Numbered from the stretch's first letter, positions 8,378 to 17,490 are shown. The stretch: DNA of 53,738 nucleotides from UBA12079 sp964608745 (GCA_964608745.1 CAZSPC010000003.1:1-53738), one strand, 5' to 3'. Program-made: numbers and translations. Notes: generated by a model from the sequence alone, not told the origin.

Positions 8378-10078
8378 ATGTCTTCAGATAATGTCAGCCA
8401 AATAAAAGATCGTCTCAGCATCGTGGATGTGGTTGGTTCTTATCTGAAGTTACAAAAAGCCGGAGCCAATCTGAAAGCGCCTTGTCCTTTTCACAATGAA
8501 AAAACACCATCGTTTTTTGTCTCTCCTGACAGGGGAACATTCAAATGTTTTGGTTGCGGTGAGGGTGGAGATATTTTTACTTTCGTGGAGAAATTTGAAG
8601 GAGTTGATTTTTATGGAGCAATGAAGATATTGGCTGAAAAAGCGGGGGTTGAATTAAAAAAAGAAGATCCTCAACAAGTGGATGCACGAAAAAAGTTATA
8701 TTCAATAATAGAAGAAACAACATTGTTTTTTGAACAAAACTTACAGGATAGACATGATGCATTAAAGTATCTGAAAAACAGGGGGTTGGATGACGAAACA
8801 ATAAAAAAATTTAGGATTGGATTTGTTCGAGATGAATGGCAAAGTATTTATAATTTTTTAAAGAGTAAAAATTATTCTGATGAAGAAATTGAAAAAGCTG
8901 GGTTAGTAAAGAAAAAAGATGGAACCAGTCGTTATTACGATCGTTTCCGAAGTCGGATTATTTTTCCGCTTTTTGATAGTTCGGGTAGGGTAGTGGCATT
9001 TTCGGGAAGAATTTTTGGTGAAGATGCGAATAATAGTGAAGTTGCTAAATATTTGAATAGCCCCGAAACAGATATTTTTCACAAATCGAAAGTTTTATTT
9101 GGTTATAATTTTGCTAAAACAGATATTCGAAAGAGAGATTTCTCAATTTTGGTTGAAGGTCAAATGGATATTATAATGGCTCATCAAGCAGGATTTACCA
9201 ATACAGTGGCAACATCCGGTACAGCATTAACGCCTGATCATCTAACATTGTTGAGAAGGCTATCTAATAAGGTTATGATGGCGTTTGATGGTGATGAAGC
9301 TGGTTTAAGGGCAGCAAATAAAGGTGCTAAATTGGCTTTAATTGATGGAATGGAAGTAAAGCTGATTGAAATTCCCGAAGGAATGGATCCGGCCGATTTC
9401 GTTTTAAAAGATAAGAATGGCTGGATTGATGCCTTGAAAAATGCTGTACATATTGTAGAGTTTAATCTAAATGTATTATTGCAAAAAGGTTTAGATCAAC
9501 GAAGGTTGGGGATTGAAATAAAAAATATTGTTTTACCTTTGGTTACTGGGATTAAATCAAAAATTGAACAGGATTATTTTGTTTCTCATATTGCGGAGAA
9601 AGCTGGGGTTACCGAAGATTCGGTCAGAGAAGAGTTGTTGAGTGTAGAAAAAAATGGTGATACATCATATTCTAATATTCAACAGCAATCACAAGAAATA
9701 AACACAAAAAACAGAAAACAAAAAGTGGTGCGAGAAATTGCCGGAATATTGCATTGGCAAAAAAATCACAAGAAGCCGACAGTTGATATTGAAAAAATAG
9801 AAAAAAGACTTGAAAATGATCTGGGGACAGATATATTGGAGAAAATTTTAACTCTTCCTGAAGGTGTTAAAAACGATATAATTTTTGAGGCCGAAAGCCT
9901 TTATACTGATGATTTGGGAATACAAGAAAAAGTAGATGAGTTATTTTCTCATTTAGAAGTAGAAATGCTTATTGAAGATAGAAAAGAGATTGAGTTAAAA
10001 ATAGCTGGCGGAGAAGATACAAAAGAAAATTTGAAAAAGTATGACCAAATTTCAAAGAAGATTGAATCGTTGAAATAA
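8378..10078 (+). CDS. dnaG: DNA primase
   Basis: Makes RNA primers for DNA replication together with the replicative helicase. The N-terminal CHC2 zinc finger is complete: C36, H39, C57, C60 in CPFHNEKTPSF and FKCFGCG. The catalytic core follows, with the Toprim acidic residues in LVEGQMDIIMAHQ (about 258-270) and MMAFDGDEAG (about 300-309). The C-terminal helicase-binding region (from about residue 430) is divergent. 566 residues is close to the usual 580-600. An in-frame TTG at 8372 is possible, but the ATG at 8378 fits the family N-terminus better. The neighbours rpoC and rpoD make a dnaG-rpoD pair as in many bacteria. Confidence 0.96.
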   Translation: MSSDNVSQIKDRLSIVDVVGSYLKLQKAGANLKAPCPFHNEKTPSFFVSPDRGTFKCFGCGEGGDIFTFVEKFEGVDFYGAMKILAEKAGVELKKEDPQQVDARKKLYSIIEETTLFFEQNLQDRHDALKYLKNRGLDDETIKKFRIGFVRDEWQSIYNFLKSKNYSDEEIEKAGLVKKKDGTSRYYDRFRSRIIFPLFDSSGRVVAFSGRIFGEDANNSEVAKYLNSPETDIFHKSKVLFGYNFAKTDIRKRDFSILVEGQMDIIMAHQAGFTNTVATSGTALTPDHLTLLRRLSNKVMMAFDGDEAGLRAANKGAKLALIDGMEVKLIEIPEGMDPADFVLKDKNGWIDALKNAVHIVEFNLNVLLQKGLDQRRLGIEIKNIVLPLVTGIKSKIEQDYFVSHIAEKAGVTEDSVREELLSVEKNGDTSYSNIQQQSQEINTKNRKQKVVREIAGILHWQKNHKKPTVDIEKIEKRLENDLGTDILEKILTLPEGVKNDIIFEAESLYTDDLGIQEKVDELFSHLEVEMLIEDRKEIELKIAGGEDTKENLKKYDQISKKIESLK

Positions 10079-10097
10079 AATTTTTATAAAAATTTTC

Positions 10098-10200
10098 AGA
10101 TTTAAGATTTAGGATTTAAGATTTAAGAAAAGAAATTCGCTTCGCAAATTTTCAATTAAATTATTCTTAAATCCTAAATCTTAAATCATAAATCTTAAAA
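10098..10200. repeat. Heptamer arm-core-arm element before rpoD (AGATTTA type)
   Basis: Left arm 10098-10125: AGATTTA, AGATTTA, GGATTTA, AGATTTA. Core about 10132-10152: AAATTCGCTTCGCAAATTT. Right arm 10167-10200: TTAAATC, CTAAATC, TTAAATC, ATAAATC, TTAAAAA. The rpoD ATG starts at 10202, directly after the arm. The same heptamer is used before rplQ and rpsI. Confidence 0.88.
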
Positions 10201-10201
10201 A

Positions 10202-11518
10202 ATGGTAAAAACAAAACCAAAAAAGAATACTAAAGCTAAGGCTGTAAAAAAACAGACTAGCAAAGCTACTGAATCCGTTAAAAAGGCGGTGAAAAAAACA
10301 GTGGCTATTAAAACAAAGAAAGGTACAAAAAGTAAAAACACAAAAATTACCAAACAAAACACAAAAACCAAAACACAAAAAGTTGTAAAGAAAAAAGTCA
10401 CTCAAAAACGAAAAGCAACCAAAGTGAAAAAATCTGTGACAAAAATAAAGCGATTAAGGAAAACAGATAAAGATAAAAAAATCAACAAACTTGTTGACCA
10501 AGGAAAAGATAGAGGGTTCGTCACTCATGAAATAATTTTAAAAGAATTTCCAAATGTGGAAAATGATATCCAAGCCTTGGACGAATTGTATATAAAATTG
10601 GATGAAGCTGGTGTCGATGTTATGGAAAGTGGGGGTATGTTAAGTATTGAAGACGATAATGTTTTGGATAAAACAATGGGTATAAAATATGATTCTATTC
10701 AAATTTATTTGAAAGAAATTGGTCGTTATAATTTACTTACTGCGGCAGAAGAAAGACAGTTAGCCCAAAGAATTGAAAGCGGAGATGAGGAGGCAAAAAA
10801 TCTTCTGGCACGAGCCAATCTTAGATTAGTTGTGTCTATTGCTAAAAAATATATCGGAAGAAGCCCGAACCTTACACTTCTAGACCTTATTCAAGAGGGA
10901 AACCTTGGGTTGTTTAAGGCAGTGGATAAGTTTGATTGGAATAAAGGCTTTAAGTTTTCAACCTATGCGACTTGGTGGATTAGGCAGGCTATTACTAGGG
11001 CACTTGCTGATCAATCAAGGACAATTAGAATTCCGGTTCATATGGTTGAGACAATTGCTAAGTATAAACAAACCATGCGCAAGCTTTCACAAGATTTAGG
11101 TAGAATGCCGGTGGCAGAAGAGATGGCTGCTGAAATGGATTTGGATATTGAAAAAATTTATCATATACAGCAAATTGACCAGGCGACTATTTCTCTTGAA
11201 ATTCCGGTGGGTGATGATTCAGATAGTAGTAAATCAACCTTGGGAGATTTTATTGCTGATGATAAAATTGCTACTCCCGATCAGGATGCTTCGCAGCGAA
11301 TTTTACAAGATCAGGTTAGAGAGATTCTTGAAGAGCTGTCTCCCAAAGAAAGAAAAATTCTTGAAATGCGACATGGGTTGAATGATGGTATCACTCACAC
11401 ATTGGAAGAGGTTGGACGTGAATTTGGCGTTACTCGGGAACGAATTCGACAAATTGAAGCAAAGGCACATGAAAAAATGCGACATAATGAAAAAGTCGAG
11501 CGACTAAAAAACTTTTAA
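10202..11518 (+). CDS. rpoD: Primary sigma factor, RNA polymerase sigma-70
   Basis: Housekeeping sigma factor that brings RNA polymerase to -35/-10 promoters. The first 85 or so residues are almost all Lys, Thr, Val and Ala, a disordered basic extension. A region 1.1-like segment follows (DKKINKLVDQGKDRGFVTHE). Regions 1.2 to 2.4 run from DSIQIYLKEIGRYNLLTAAE through NLGLFKAVDKFDWNKGFKFS and YATWWIRQAITRALADQSRT. Region 3 carries HMVETIAKYKQTMRKLSQDL. Region 4 ends in TLEEVGREFGVTRERIRQIE with the helix-turn-helix. The consensus-like promoters in this window agree with a sigma-70 of this type. A strong terminator follows. Confidence 0.96.
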   Translation: MVKTKPKKNTKAKAVKKQTSKATESVKKAVKKTVAIKTKKGTKSKNTKITKQNTKTKTQKVVKKKVTQKRKATKVKKSVTKIKRLRKTDKDKKINKLVDQGKDRGFVTHEIILKEFPNVENDIQALDELYIKLDEAGVDVMESGGMLSIEDDNVLDKTMGIKYDSIQIYLKEIGRYNLLTAAEERQLAQRIESGDEEAKNLLARANLRLVVSIAKKYIGRSPNLTLLDLIQEGNLGLFKAVDKFDWNKGFKFSTYATWWIRQAITRALADQSRTIRIPVHMVETIAKYKQTMRKLSQDLGRMPVAEEMAAEMDLDIEKIYHIQQIDQATISLEIPVGDDSDSSKSTLGDFIADDKIATPDQDASQRILQDQVREILEELSPKERKILEMRHGLNDGITHTLEEVGREFGVTRERIRQIEAKAHEKMRHNEKVERLKNF

Positions 11519-11525
11519 AAAATAG

Positions 11526-11576
11526 AAAACCAAAAGGGGCAGGAATCCAATTCCTGCCCCTTTTGGTTTTTTTATT
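11526..11576. terminator. Bidirectional intrinsic terminator
   Basis: Perfect 21-bp stem (11526-11546 with 11550-11570) with loop CCA, GC-rich in the middle and flanked by A- and T-runs. It serves rpoD (plus) and the converging sortase gene (minus). Confidence 0.9.
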
Positions 11577-11578
11577 TA

Positions 11579-12976
11579 TTAATCGTTTTTAGTAATTTTT
11601 ATAATTTTATGAACAATATTATTTGTTTCATTTGGCTCTATCAATCCCTGTGTTGGGTCAGCATTAACTGTGATTCTTCCATTTTCGGTTTCAGTTGGCT
11701 TGTCAAATGCTAGTGCGTATTCAATTTTTTCACCAGGTTTCAAGTTTTGTTGGCTTTTTCCGTGATAAATATAAAACGGATTTGTTGGTAGAGCTACATT
11801 GAATGACCAACCTTCGGCAGTTTTGGTACCAATATTTGAAATTGTAAATTTAACAGCAATTTTGTCTGCAATAGTATAAGTACTTGTTGCAAAGAAATCT
11901 TTTGTTAAAGGATCGATTATCCCAACTTCGGTAATTTCTGCTTTTAGATCTGGTTTGCCATAAGGGTCTGAGTAATATCCACCACCAGGAATTTGAATTA
12001 CTTCTGAGGTTTCTGTTCCTGGGTTTGGTGTGATTGTTCCTGAGCCGCCATTGTTGTTATTGTTTTCTCCGTTGTTATTATTTTCAATACCTTCTGTGTC
12101 CAATGGGTAACTAACAACAAAGTCAGCAGTTACAATATGCCGGTCTTCTTTCTCCCCGAGTGTATTACATGTAGACAGGGTTAGCATTTTCTTTCCGGTG
12201 TTGAATTGTACTATGGCGTTACTATTTCTTTGCATTACCACAGATGTAACTTTGTACAAATATTCTCTTTGTGAAGATTGAACCTTAATCACGTCTCCTT
12301 GCTGAAGAGTTTCGATACCATTTAATGCTTTATAAGCTTGATTTCGAACTTGGGCGATACCTGTGCTATGACCGAATAGATATACATTGTCATTCTCACC
12401 CAATAGTCCAGATTTTGGATATCTAACCACACCATATTTTAATGATTCATCTAAATCATTAACATCTGTACTTTCTGGGTTTAGAACAACAGAATCAACA
12501 CCAATTTTATCGATAACGATTTTAACTGGCAATGCTTTTATTTCTGTTGCTTGATCAGAATCAATAGTAATATCTCCGGGCTGTACTCGTCTACTATAAA
12601 GCAATTCAGCCATAGAAGCTAAGTTATCAGCTACAAAACCAGTGAAAGATTTAATTCCATCGAAAGCAAAATTTCCAATACCAGTTCCTGTTGCGGTTAG
12701 GCTAGGGAAGACAGTTGGGAATTTTTCTGCCTGTCCTTGAATAATAGAAAGTGTAGAGTTTACGTTATTTACCATTCTTGGCAGAGAAATTAAAACAATG
12801 ATAACAATAATAACGATTTTCGAAATGTTTTTTAATTTCTTTTTAGAAATTTTTAATTCCACACTCTCACCATTATCGTTTTTGTTACGATACCCGTTTC
12901 CATTACCCACTTCGATATGAGGTAGATTTTCAGGAACGTTAGAATTAGTATTATTTTGTCTATTAAAAGTGTTCAT
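11579..12976 (-). CDS. Membrane-anchored sortase with a C-terminal CARDB-like domain
   Basis: Sortases are transpeptidases that cut a C-terminal sorting signal and join surface proteins to an acceptor outside the membrane. Residues 52-66 (IVIIVIIVLISLPRM) form the membrane anchor. The sortase domain has all three catalytic residues: H203 in YLFGHSTG, C270 in LTLSTCNTLG, and R279 in EKEDRHIV. An Asn-rich linker at about 299-310 leads to an Ig-like domain of CARDB type (342-465; PDLKAEITEVG, FTISNIGTKTAEG, DPTQGLIEPNETNN). Sortases are usually about 200-250 residues, so the C-terminal extension is unusual. It is divergent from the surface protein at 13187, its likely substrate. The acceptor molecule is unknown. 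Confidence 0.88.
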   Translation of the reverse strand: MNTFNRQNNTNSNVPENLPHIEVGNGNGYRNKNDNGESVELKISKKKLKNISKIVIIVIIVLISLPRMVNNVNSTLSIIQGQAEKFPTVFPSLTATGTGIGNFAFDGIKSFTGFVADNLASMAELLYSRRVQPGDITIDSDQATEIKALPVKIVIDKIGVDSVVLNPESTDVNDLDESLKYGVVRYPKSGLLGENDNVYLFGHSTGIAQVRNQAYKALNGIETLQQGDVIKVQSSQREYLYKVTSVVMQRNSNAIVQFNTGKKMLTLSTCNTLGEKEDRHIVTADFVVSYPLDTEGIENNNNGENNNNNGGSGTITPNPGTETSEVIQIPGGGYYSDPYGKPDLKAEITEVGIIDPLTKDFFATSTYTIADKIAVKFTISNIGTKTAEGWSFNVALPTNPFYIYHGKSQQNLKPGEKIEYALAFDKPTETENGRITVNADPTQGLIEPNETNNIVHKIIKITKND

Positions 12977-13005
12977 ATTTTTATTGGTTATTTTTTATAT
13001 GCAAT

Positions 13006-13034
13006 ATATTAGCATACTCATTTATATATGTCAA
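13006..13034 (-). promoter_or_regulatory. Sortase promoter
   Basis: On the minus strand: TTGACA (13034-13029), 17-bp spacer, TAATAT (13011-13006). The leader would be about 25-30 nt. Confidence 0.65.
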
Positions 13035-13103
13035 TACTTTACAGAATTTATAACTATGACAGTATTATAATGTATGTATTTTATTTTGTCAATAGATACG
13101 CTT

Positions 13104-13132
13104 GACATCTATAAAACAATTTAGTATACTTA
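13104..13132 (+). promoter_or_regulatory. Surface protein promoter
   Basis: TTGACA (13104-13109), exactly 17 bp, TATACT (13127-13132). Close to the sigma-70 consensus, it predicts strong expression of the gene at 13187. With the sortase promoter it makes a divergent pair in a 210-bp AT-rich region. Confidence 0.75.
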
Positions 13133-13186
13133 GTAAAAATTAAGTTTATTAATACTTAATAATAAAGACATATAATTACAAAAAAA

Positions 13187-14774
13187 ATGAAAAAAATAAT
13201 TTTAAAAATATTTATAGCAGGAGTGGTGGCATCGATTTTGTATATCGGTCAGAGTGTTTTTGCTACAAGCTGTGAAAATCTAGACTATGATTATAGCCCC
13301 CCAAGAGCTTGTCCTGNNNNNNNNNNNNNNNNNNNNNNNNNNNNNNNNNNNNNNNNNNNNNNNNNNNNNNNNNNNNNNNNNNNNNNNNNNNNNNNNNNNN
13401 NNNNNNNNNNNNNNNNCTGGTTTTATTAATACCGACTGTTCTGGTAGTTGTGCTACAGCTATAGGAGGTGGTTCTAGTTCTTCTGGTAGTAGTTCTAATT
13501 CAAATTGTGAAAATCTAGACTATGATTATAGCCCCCCAAGAGCTTGTCCTGCTGGTTTTATTAATACCGACTGTTCTGGTAGTTGTGCTACAGCTATAGG
13601 AGGTGGAGGTTCTGTTTATAGTGCCCCAGGATGCCCATTTAGTGCAAGTAGTGGTGATATTTTAGTTCAGTTTGGAAAAGTTAGACTTCGTTCAGACCTT
13701 GGTCTTGATAGGGGTAGGGAGGTTGTTGGAAAGTATATTCCTGCTGGAAATTATCGAATTTCTCTGGCTTCTTTTGATGGGTACGATGATAGGGTAAATA
13801 AGTATCAATCTAATGAAAGATATTATGTAAGTTTTGAGAACTCTTCTGGGTCTTCGTTGGCTCGTACTGGAAATACTGTAGATCTTGCTGATAATAGGGC
13901 GTCTGCTTCATGGTCTGGTGTTGTGAATAACAAACTAAGTATTCCATCTGGTGTTTCTAAGGTAGTAGCTTGGCATAGTGGATACCCTGGTTCCGGAGCC
14001 AACTCCCTTCTTCCTAGTTGTATGTTGCTAGAGCCCATTCAAGAAAGTAATCCATATTGTGGAGATGGTAATTTAGATTCGGGTGAACAGTGTGATGATG
14101 GAAATAATATTGACGGGGATGGGTGTAATGCCAATTGTACTATTCCTAATGGTCCATATTGTGGAGATGGAAATCTTGATCCAGGTGAGCAATGTGACGA
14201 TGGTAATAATATAGATGGTGATGGTTGTAGTGCTACTTGTACTATTCCTAATGGTCCATATTGTGGAGACGGAAATCTTGATCCAGGTGAGCAATGTGAC
14301 GATGGTAATAATATAGACGGAGACGGGTGTAGCTCAATTTGTACATTAGGAGACGAACCTGCTTGTACTATGAGTTTTACTCCAAATCACTTTCCGGCAG
14401 GACATTCAGGAACTGCAACTCTAAGTTGGACGTCTGTAAATACAACTAGTGGTGAGATTGATCACGGTATTGGTACGGTTGCACCAAATGGACAAATTAC
14501 AATTACTAGAAGTACAAACGCTACTTATATGGGAATTTATACAGGACCATATGGTGATGTAACTTGTACCGCCACTATTACTTTTGGTGGCGGAGGGCAA
14601 GATCCACCTAATGTTGATTTGTCAATGAATACCGATGATCCAGAGCCTTCATTCATTTATTTGAGTCAGATTCCGTATACTGCAACGCCTGTGTTGCCAG
14701 CCAATACACTAGCATTCTTGTTTAGATTCTTGGTGTTTGGAGGATTGCTTTATGGATATCACAAGCTTCGCTAA
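13187..14774 (+). CDS. Secreted Cys-rich repeat surface protein with C-terminal anchor (interrupted by assembly gap)
   Basis: Residues 1-26 are a signal peptide (Lys-rich start, hydrophobic core, cleavage after VFA). A repeat unit beginning CENLDYDYSPPRACP and ending CSGSCATAIGGG follows; one copy spans the 100-N gap and another is complete at 13507-13608. A beta-rich region comes next. Then three DUF4215-type units (CGDGNLDPGEQCDDGNNIDG and DGC) run from about 14059 to 14343. The last part has a motif QIPYTATP and a hydrophobic helix (LAFLFRFLVFGGLLYGY) ending in KLR, the layout of a sortase signal. The frame changes across the gap only because the N count is arbitrary: 'cctg' before and 'ctgg' after join exactly as in the second repeat. 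It is best read as one gene of unknown true length. Confidence 0.82.
13271..13608 (+). repeat. Tandem coding repeat spanning an assembly gap
   Basis: A unit of roughly 100 bp starting TGTGAAAATCTAGAC and ending GCTATAGGAGGTGG is present at 13507-13606 and, split by N at 13317-13416, around 13271-13474. Visible bases of the copies are identical. The assembler probably stopped here because there are more copies. Confidence 0.85.
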
Positions 14775-14795
14775 ATCAAAAATTATAAATAAAAG

Positions 14796-14830
14796 AAAAA
14801 GGATTTCGCTAAAGTGAAATCCTTTTTTGT
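14796..14830. terminator. Intrinsic terminator
   Basis: AAAAAGGATTTC / GAAATCCTTTTT stem with an 8-nt loop and T-run. It ends the surface protein gene and may also serve the converging gene at 14843. Confidence 0.85.
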
Positions 14831-14842
14831 GCTAAAAACTAT

Positions 14843-15253
14843 TTATAAAGATTTAATAATGATATTCTTGGGATTTATCCACTGAATTCTATTATCTGAA
14901 TTATTTGATTTTACTCCTATTTCAACTCCTCTGCTGGTTTCTCTAAGGTTTAAGATATCAATAACCCTACATAATTTCATTGGGATATTTGAGGAAATAA
15001 AAATTTGAGATTGATTTCTGATAACTAGTTTTGTTGTTTTTATTTGATAAGATGTATTGCCAATATATAGTCTTGAGCCAATTATTCTAGCCCTATGTTC
15101 AAAACTAATTTCTTCTAAGTTACCAATCTCTTCATCGTTGGGTAGTAGCTCCACAAGAACTAATTTTTTATTATGTTCGTTATTTTCTAACAAATAACAT
15201 TTTTTTGTGAATTTACTCCTCTTTTTTACAAAAAATACCTTCTCCCAATTCAT
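14843..15253 (-). CDS. Hypothetical protein
   Basis: Not recognised. About 136 residues, soluble, beta-rich in appearance, with a basic N-terminus (KKRSKFTKKC) and no membrane segment or signal peptide. An AAGGAG sits 8 nt before the ATG at 15253. An ATG two codons earlier (15259) would be only 2 nt from it, so the inner start is preferred. It lies between the surface protein terminator and the thrS terminator on the thrS strand. No operon partner and no motif suggests a function. Mixed codon use typical of its neighbours and a proper ribosome binding site support a real gene. Confidence 0.65.
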   Translation of the reverse strand: MNWEKVFFVKKRSKFTKKCYLLENNEHNKKLVLVELLPNDEEIGNLEEISFEHRARIIGSRLYIGNTSYQIKTTKLVIRNQSQIFISSNIPMKLCRVIDILNLRETSRGVEIGVKSNNSDNRIQWINPKNIIIKSL

Positions 15254-15332
15254 GTTCATATCTCCTTATATTTTGATTTATTTCTGTTTCTGCAAGAATG
15301 CTATCAAATCGAAGTAAAAAGTGCAATAAAAA

Positions 15333-15360
15333 TTCAATGGCTCACAAGTGAGCCATTGAA
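15333..15360 (-). terminator. thrS terminator (AATGGCTCA / TGAGCCATT family)
   Basis: Perfect 12-bp stem TTCAATGGCTCA / TGAGCCATTGAA with a CAAG loop, followed by T-rich sequence on the minus strand. Related hairpins occur at 40468-40500 and 44022-44043. Confidence 0.75.
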
Positions 15361-15388
15361 AATCGCTCAACAAAAGCATTATTGGTGT

Positions 15389-17149
15389 CTATTTGTTTTC
15401 TTCTTCGAATTTATCAATCAAATCTTCTAGACTTAATTGTTCGGATTTTTCTGTATCTCTGGATTCAAGAGTTAGTTTGTTTGCTTCAATATCTTTATCT
15501 CCGATGATAATAAAGTAGGGAAGTTTTTGTTTCTTAGCTTCACGGACTTTTTTGCCGAACGAATTCTTAGAGTCGTCTAGTTTGACTCTAAAATCTTGAG
15601 TCTTCAATTCGTTATAAATTTTTTCAGCATATTCTTTGTGCGTATCAGCAACTGGAATAATTTTAGCTTGAATAGGGGAGAGCCAGAATGGAAAATTACC
15701 AGCGGTGTGTTCAATCATAACAGCCATAAATCTTTCTAAGGAACCTGCAACTGCTCGGTGAATCATAATTGGAGTTTTCTTTTTACCATCTTTGTCTGTA
15801 TATTCCAAACCAAATCTTTTTGGCATTGAGAAATCTAATTGGACTGTTCCTAATTGCCATTCACGACCAAGAGCATCTTTAAATTGAAAATCAAGCTTTG
15901 GTCCGTAAAAAGCTGCTTCACCTTTCATTTTTTTGAAGGGAACTTTTTCTTTTATCGCTATTTCTTCAAGAATTTTTTCGGCTTTTACAAATAATCCATC
16001 ATCACCAAGCATATATTTTTCAGGTGTTTTGGGGTCATGAACAGAAAGAGAAACCCAATAATTTCCTTCTTTTAGCATGTTCAAATCTGTGTAAAAATCT
16101 TTAATAATAGAAATAATATTTTTAATTTCACTCTCGACTTGTTCTGGAGTACAAAAAGCATGACCATCGTCTTGGGTAATATGTCTCACCCGTGCTAACC
16201 CCATTAATTCTCCAGCTTGTTCATCACGGTAAACAATTCCATTTTCTGCATAACGAATAGGAAGGTCCTTATATGATTTTGGAGAAGAAGCAAATATCTG
16301 AGTATGATGAGGGCAGTTCATTGGCTTCATCACAAATTCTGAGTCGTTTTTTCCTGTAACCTTGAAAAGTTCGTCTCCAAATTTATCCCAATGACCAGAT
16401 GTTTTATAGAGTTCTTTTTTTGTTATATGAGGTGTGGTAACTTTTTCCCAACCCAACTTTCTTTGGATATTTGCTATTTTCACTATTATTGCTTTTCTAA
16501 TAGCTGTTCCTTTTGGGGTAAACATGGGCAATCCAGAACCAACAAGCTCTGAGAAAGTAAATAAATCCAATTCCTTCCCTAACTTTCGATGATCTCTTTT
16601 TTGAGCTTCTATCATCATTTCTTCGTATTCTTTTAGTTCTTCTGGTGTGTCAAAGGCAACTCCATAAATTCGGGTAAGCATTTTGTTTTTTTCATTTCCT
16701 TTCCAATATGCTCCGGCAATTTTTGTGAGTTTAAATGAATCGATATTTATTTCTTTTGTAGTTTTGATGTGTGGGCCGGCACAAAGGTCAACAAAATCTC
16801 CTGATTTATAAATTGTTACTGTTTTTTCGCCATCTTTTTCTAAATCTTTAATCAGTTCGACTTTGTAGGGTTGGTCTCTTAAAAGTTGTTTAGCATCATC
16901 GGTTGAAATTTCTTCTTTTTCAAATTCAATTTTATTTTTCAGAATCTTTTTCATTTGCTTTTGAATTTTTGACAAATCGGTTTCCTTGATATCAATTTCA
17001 TCAAAGTCGTAATAAAAACCATTATCAATAGTAGGTCCAATTCCAAATTTCATATCTGGAAACTTTTTTTGTACTGCACTAGCCATAATGTGAGCCAAAG
17101 AGTGTCTTATTTTTTCGATATTATTATTTCCCATATTTTTACATTTCAT
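15389..17149 (-). CDS. thrS: Threonine-tRNA ligase
   Basis: Class II synthetase that charges tRNA-Thr. It starts directly at the editing domain: IRHSLAHIMA with the HxxxH pair H16/H20 and CAGPH further on, so the N-terminal TGS domain of the usual 640-residue enzyme is missing (586 residues here). The catalytic domain shows the zinc ligands beginning at MNCPHH, motif 2 around RYAENGIVYRDEQAGELMGL, and motif 3 AVAGSLERFMAVMIEH. The anticodon-binding domain is at the end (QAKIIPVADTHKEYAEKIY). A second ATG five codons in (17134) is an alternative start; neither has a ribosome binding site. A T-box leader with its own terminator precedes the gene, so expression should respond to uncharged tRNA-Thr. 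Confidence 0.96.
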   Translation of the reverse strand: MKCKNMGNNNIEKIRHSLAHIMASAVQKKFPDMKFGIGPTIDNGFYYDFDEIDIKETDLSKIQKQMKKILKNKIEFEKEEISTDDAKQLLRDQPYKVELIKDLEKDGEKTVTIYKSGDFVDLCAGPHIKTTKEINIDSFKLTKIAGAYWKGNEKNKMLTRIYGVAFDTPEELKEYEEMMIEAQKRDHRKLGKELDLFTFSELVGSGLPMFTPKGTAIRKAIIVKIANIQRKLGWEKVTTPHITKKELYKTSGHWDKFGDELFKVTGKNDSEFVMKPMNCPHHTQIFASSPKSYKDLPIRYAENGIVYRDEQAGELMGLARVRHITQDDGHAFCTPEQVESEIKNIISIIKDFYTDLNMLKEGNYWVSLSVHDPKTPEKYMLGDDGLFVKAEKILEEIAIKEKVPFKKMKGEAAFYGPKLDFQFKDALGREWQLGTVQLDFSMPKRFGLEYTDKDGKKKTPIMIHRAVAGSLERFMAVMIEHTAGNFPFWLSPIQAKIIPVADTHKEYAEKIYNELKTQDFRVKLDDSKNSFGKKVREAKKQKLPYFIIIGDKDIEANKLTLESRDTEKSEQLSLEDLIDKFEEENK

Positions 17150-17219
17150 ACATTCAATTGAATGATTGAATGTATTTATTTTATCTTTTAATTTAATTTT
17201 AGTTTAATTTTGTACAAAC

Positions 17220-17333
17220 AAAAAAATTCGTCCCAATATTAAAATGTTTTGTTGGGTGTCGCACTCACCCCTTCGCTACGCTTCGGAGGGAGAACGACAC
17301 CTTACTCAACATTTTAATATTGGGACGAATTTC
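17220..17333 (-). terminator. Attenuator terminator of the thrS T-box leader
   Basis: A 25-bp perfect stem (17308-17332 with 17224-17248), followed on the minus strand by seven T. The loop is extended by a second hairpin built on GGTGTCG / CGACACC and a Cys-free GC-rich palindrome akin to the one inside miaA. The 5' half of the stem overlaps the antiterminator. Confidence 0.85.
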
Positions 17334-17490
17334 TCCGCGGTTCCACCCAATTTGCTTGAAAATTTTTCAAGCCACTTAATTAATATAATCTTAACCTAAA
17401 ACCAAATTTTTGCAAACTGTATGTATGCTCGTCAGTACGTACGTACTGATGTACATACTGACGAAAGTTGTTGACTTTGTTGTTTAAAAA
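17319..17490 (-). promoter_or_regulatory. T-box riboswitch upstream of thrS
   Basis: On the minus strand the T-box core GGGTGGAACCGCGG (17348-17335) is followed by AGAAATTCGTCCC. ATTGGG (17351-17346) pairs with CCCAAT (17324-17319) to make the antiterminator, whose bulge TGGAACC is the tRNA-acceptor contact. The same CCCAAT is also needed for the terminator stem, the classic T-box competition. A hairpin CGTCAGTA / TACTGACG lies upstream, but a canonical stem I and a clear threonine specifier codon could not be placed; stem I may be reduced. Confidence 0.85.

Noticed and set aside
10181..10405. Phe/Cys-rich frames on the minus strand opposite the start of rpoD
   Set aside because: They are the shadow of the Lys/Thr-rich N-terminus of rpoD.
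14073..14294. 73-codon repeat frame on the minus strand opposite the DUF4215 repeats
   Set aside because: Antisense of a repetitive Cys/Gly/Asp coding region; no start signals.
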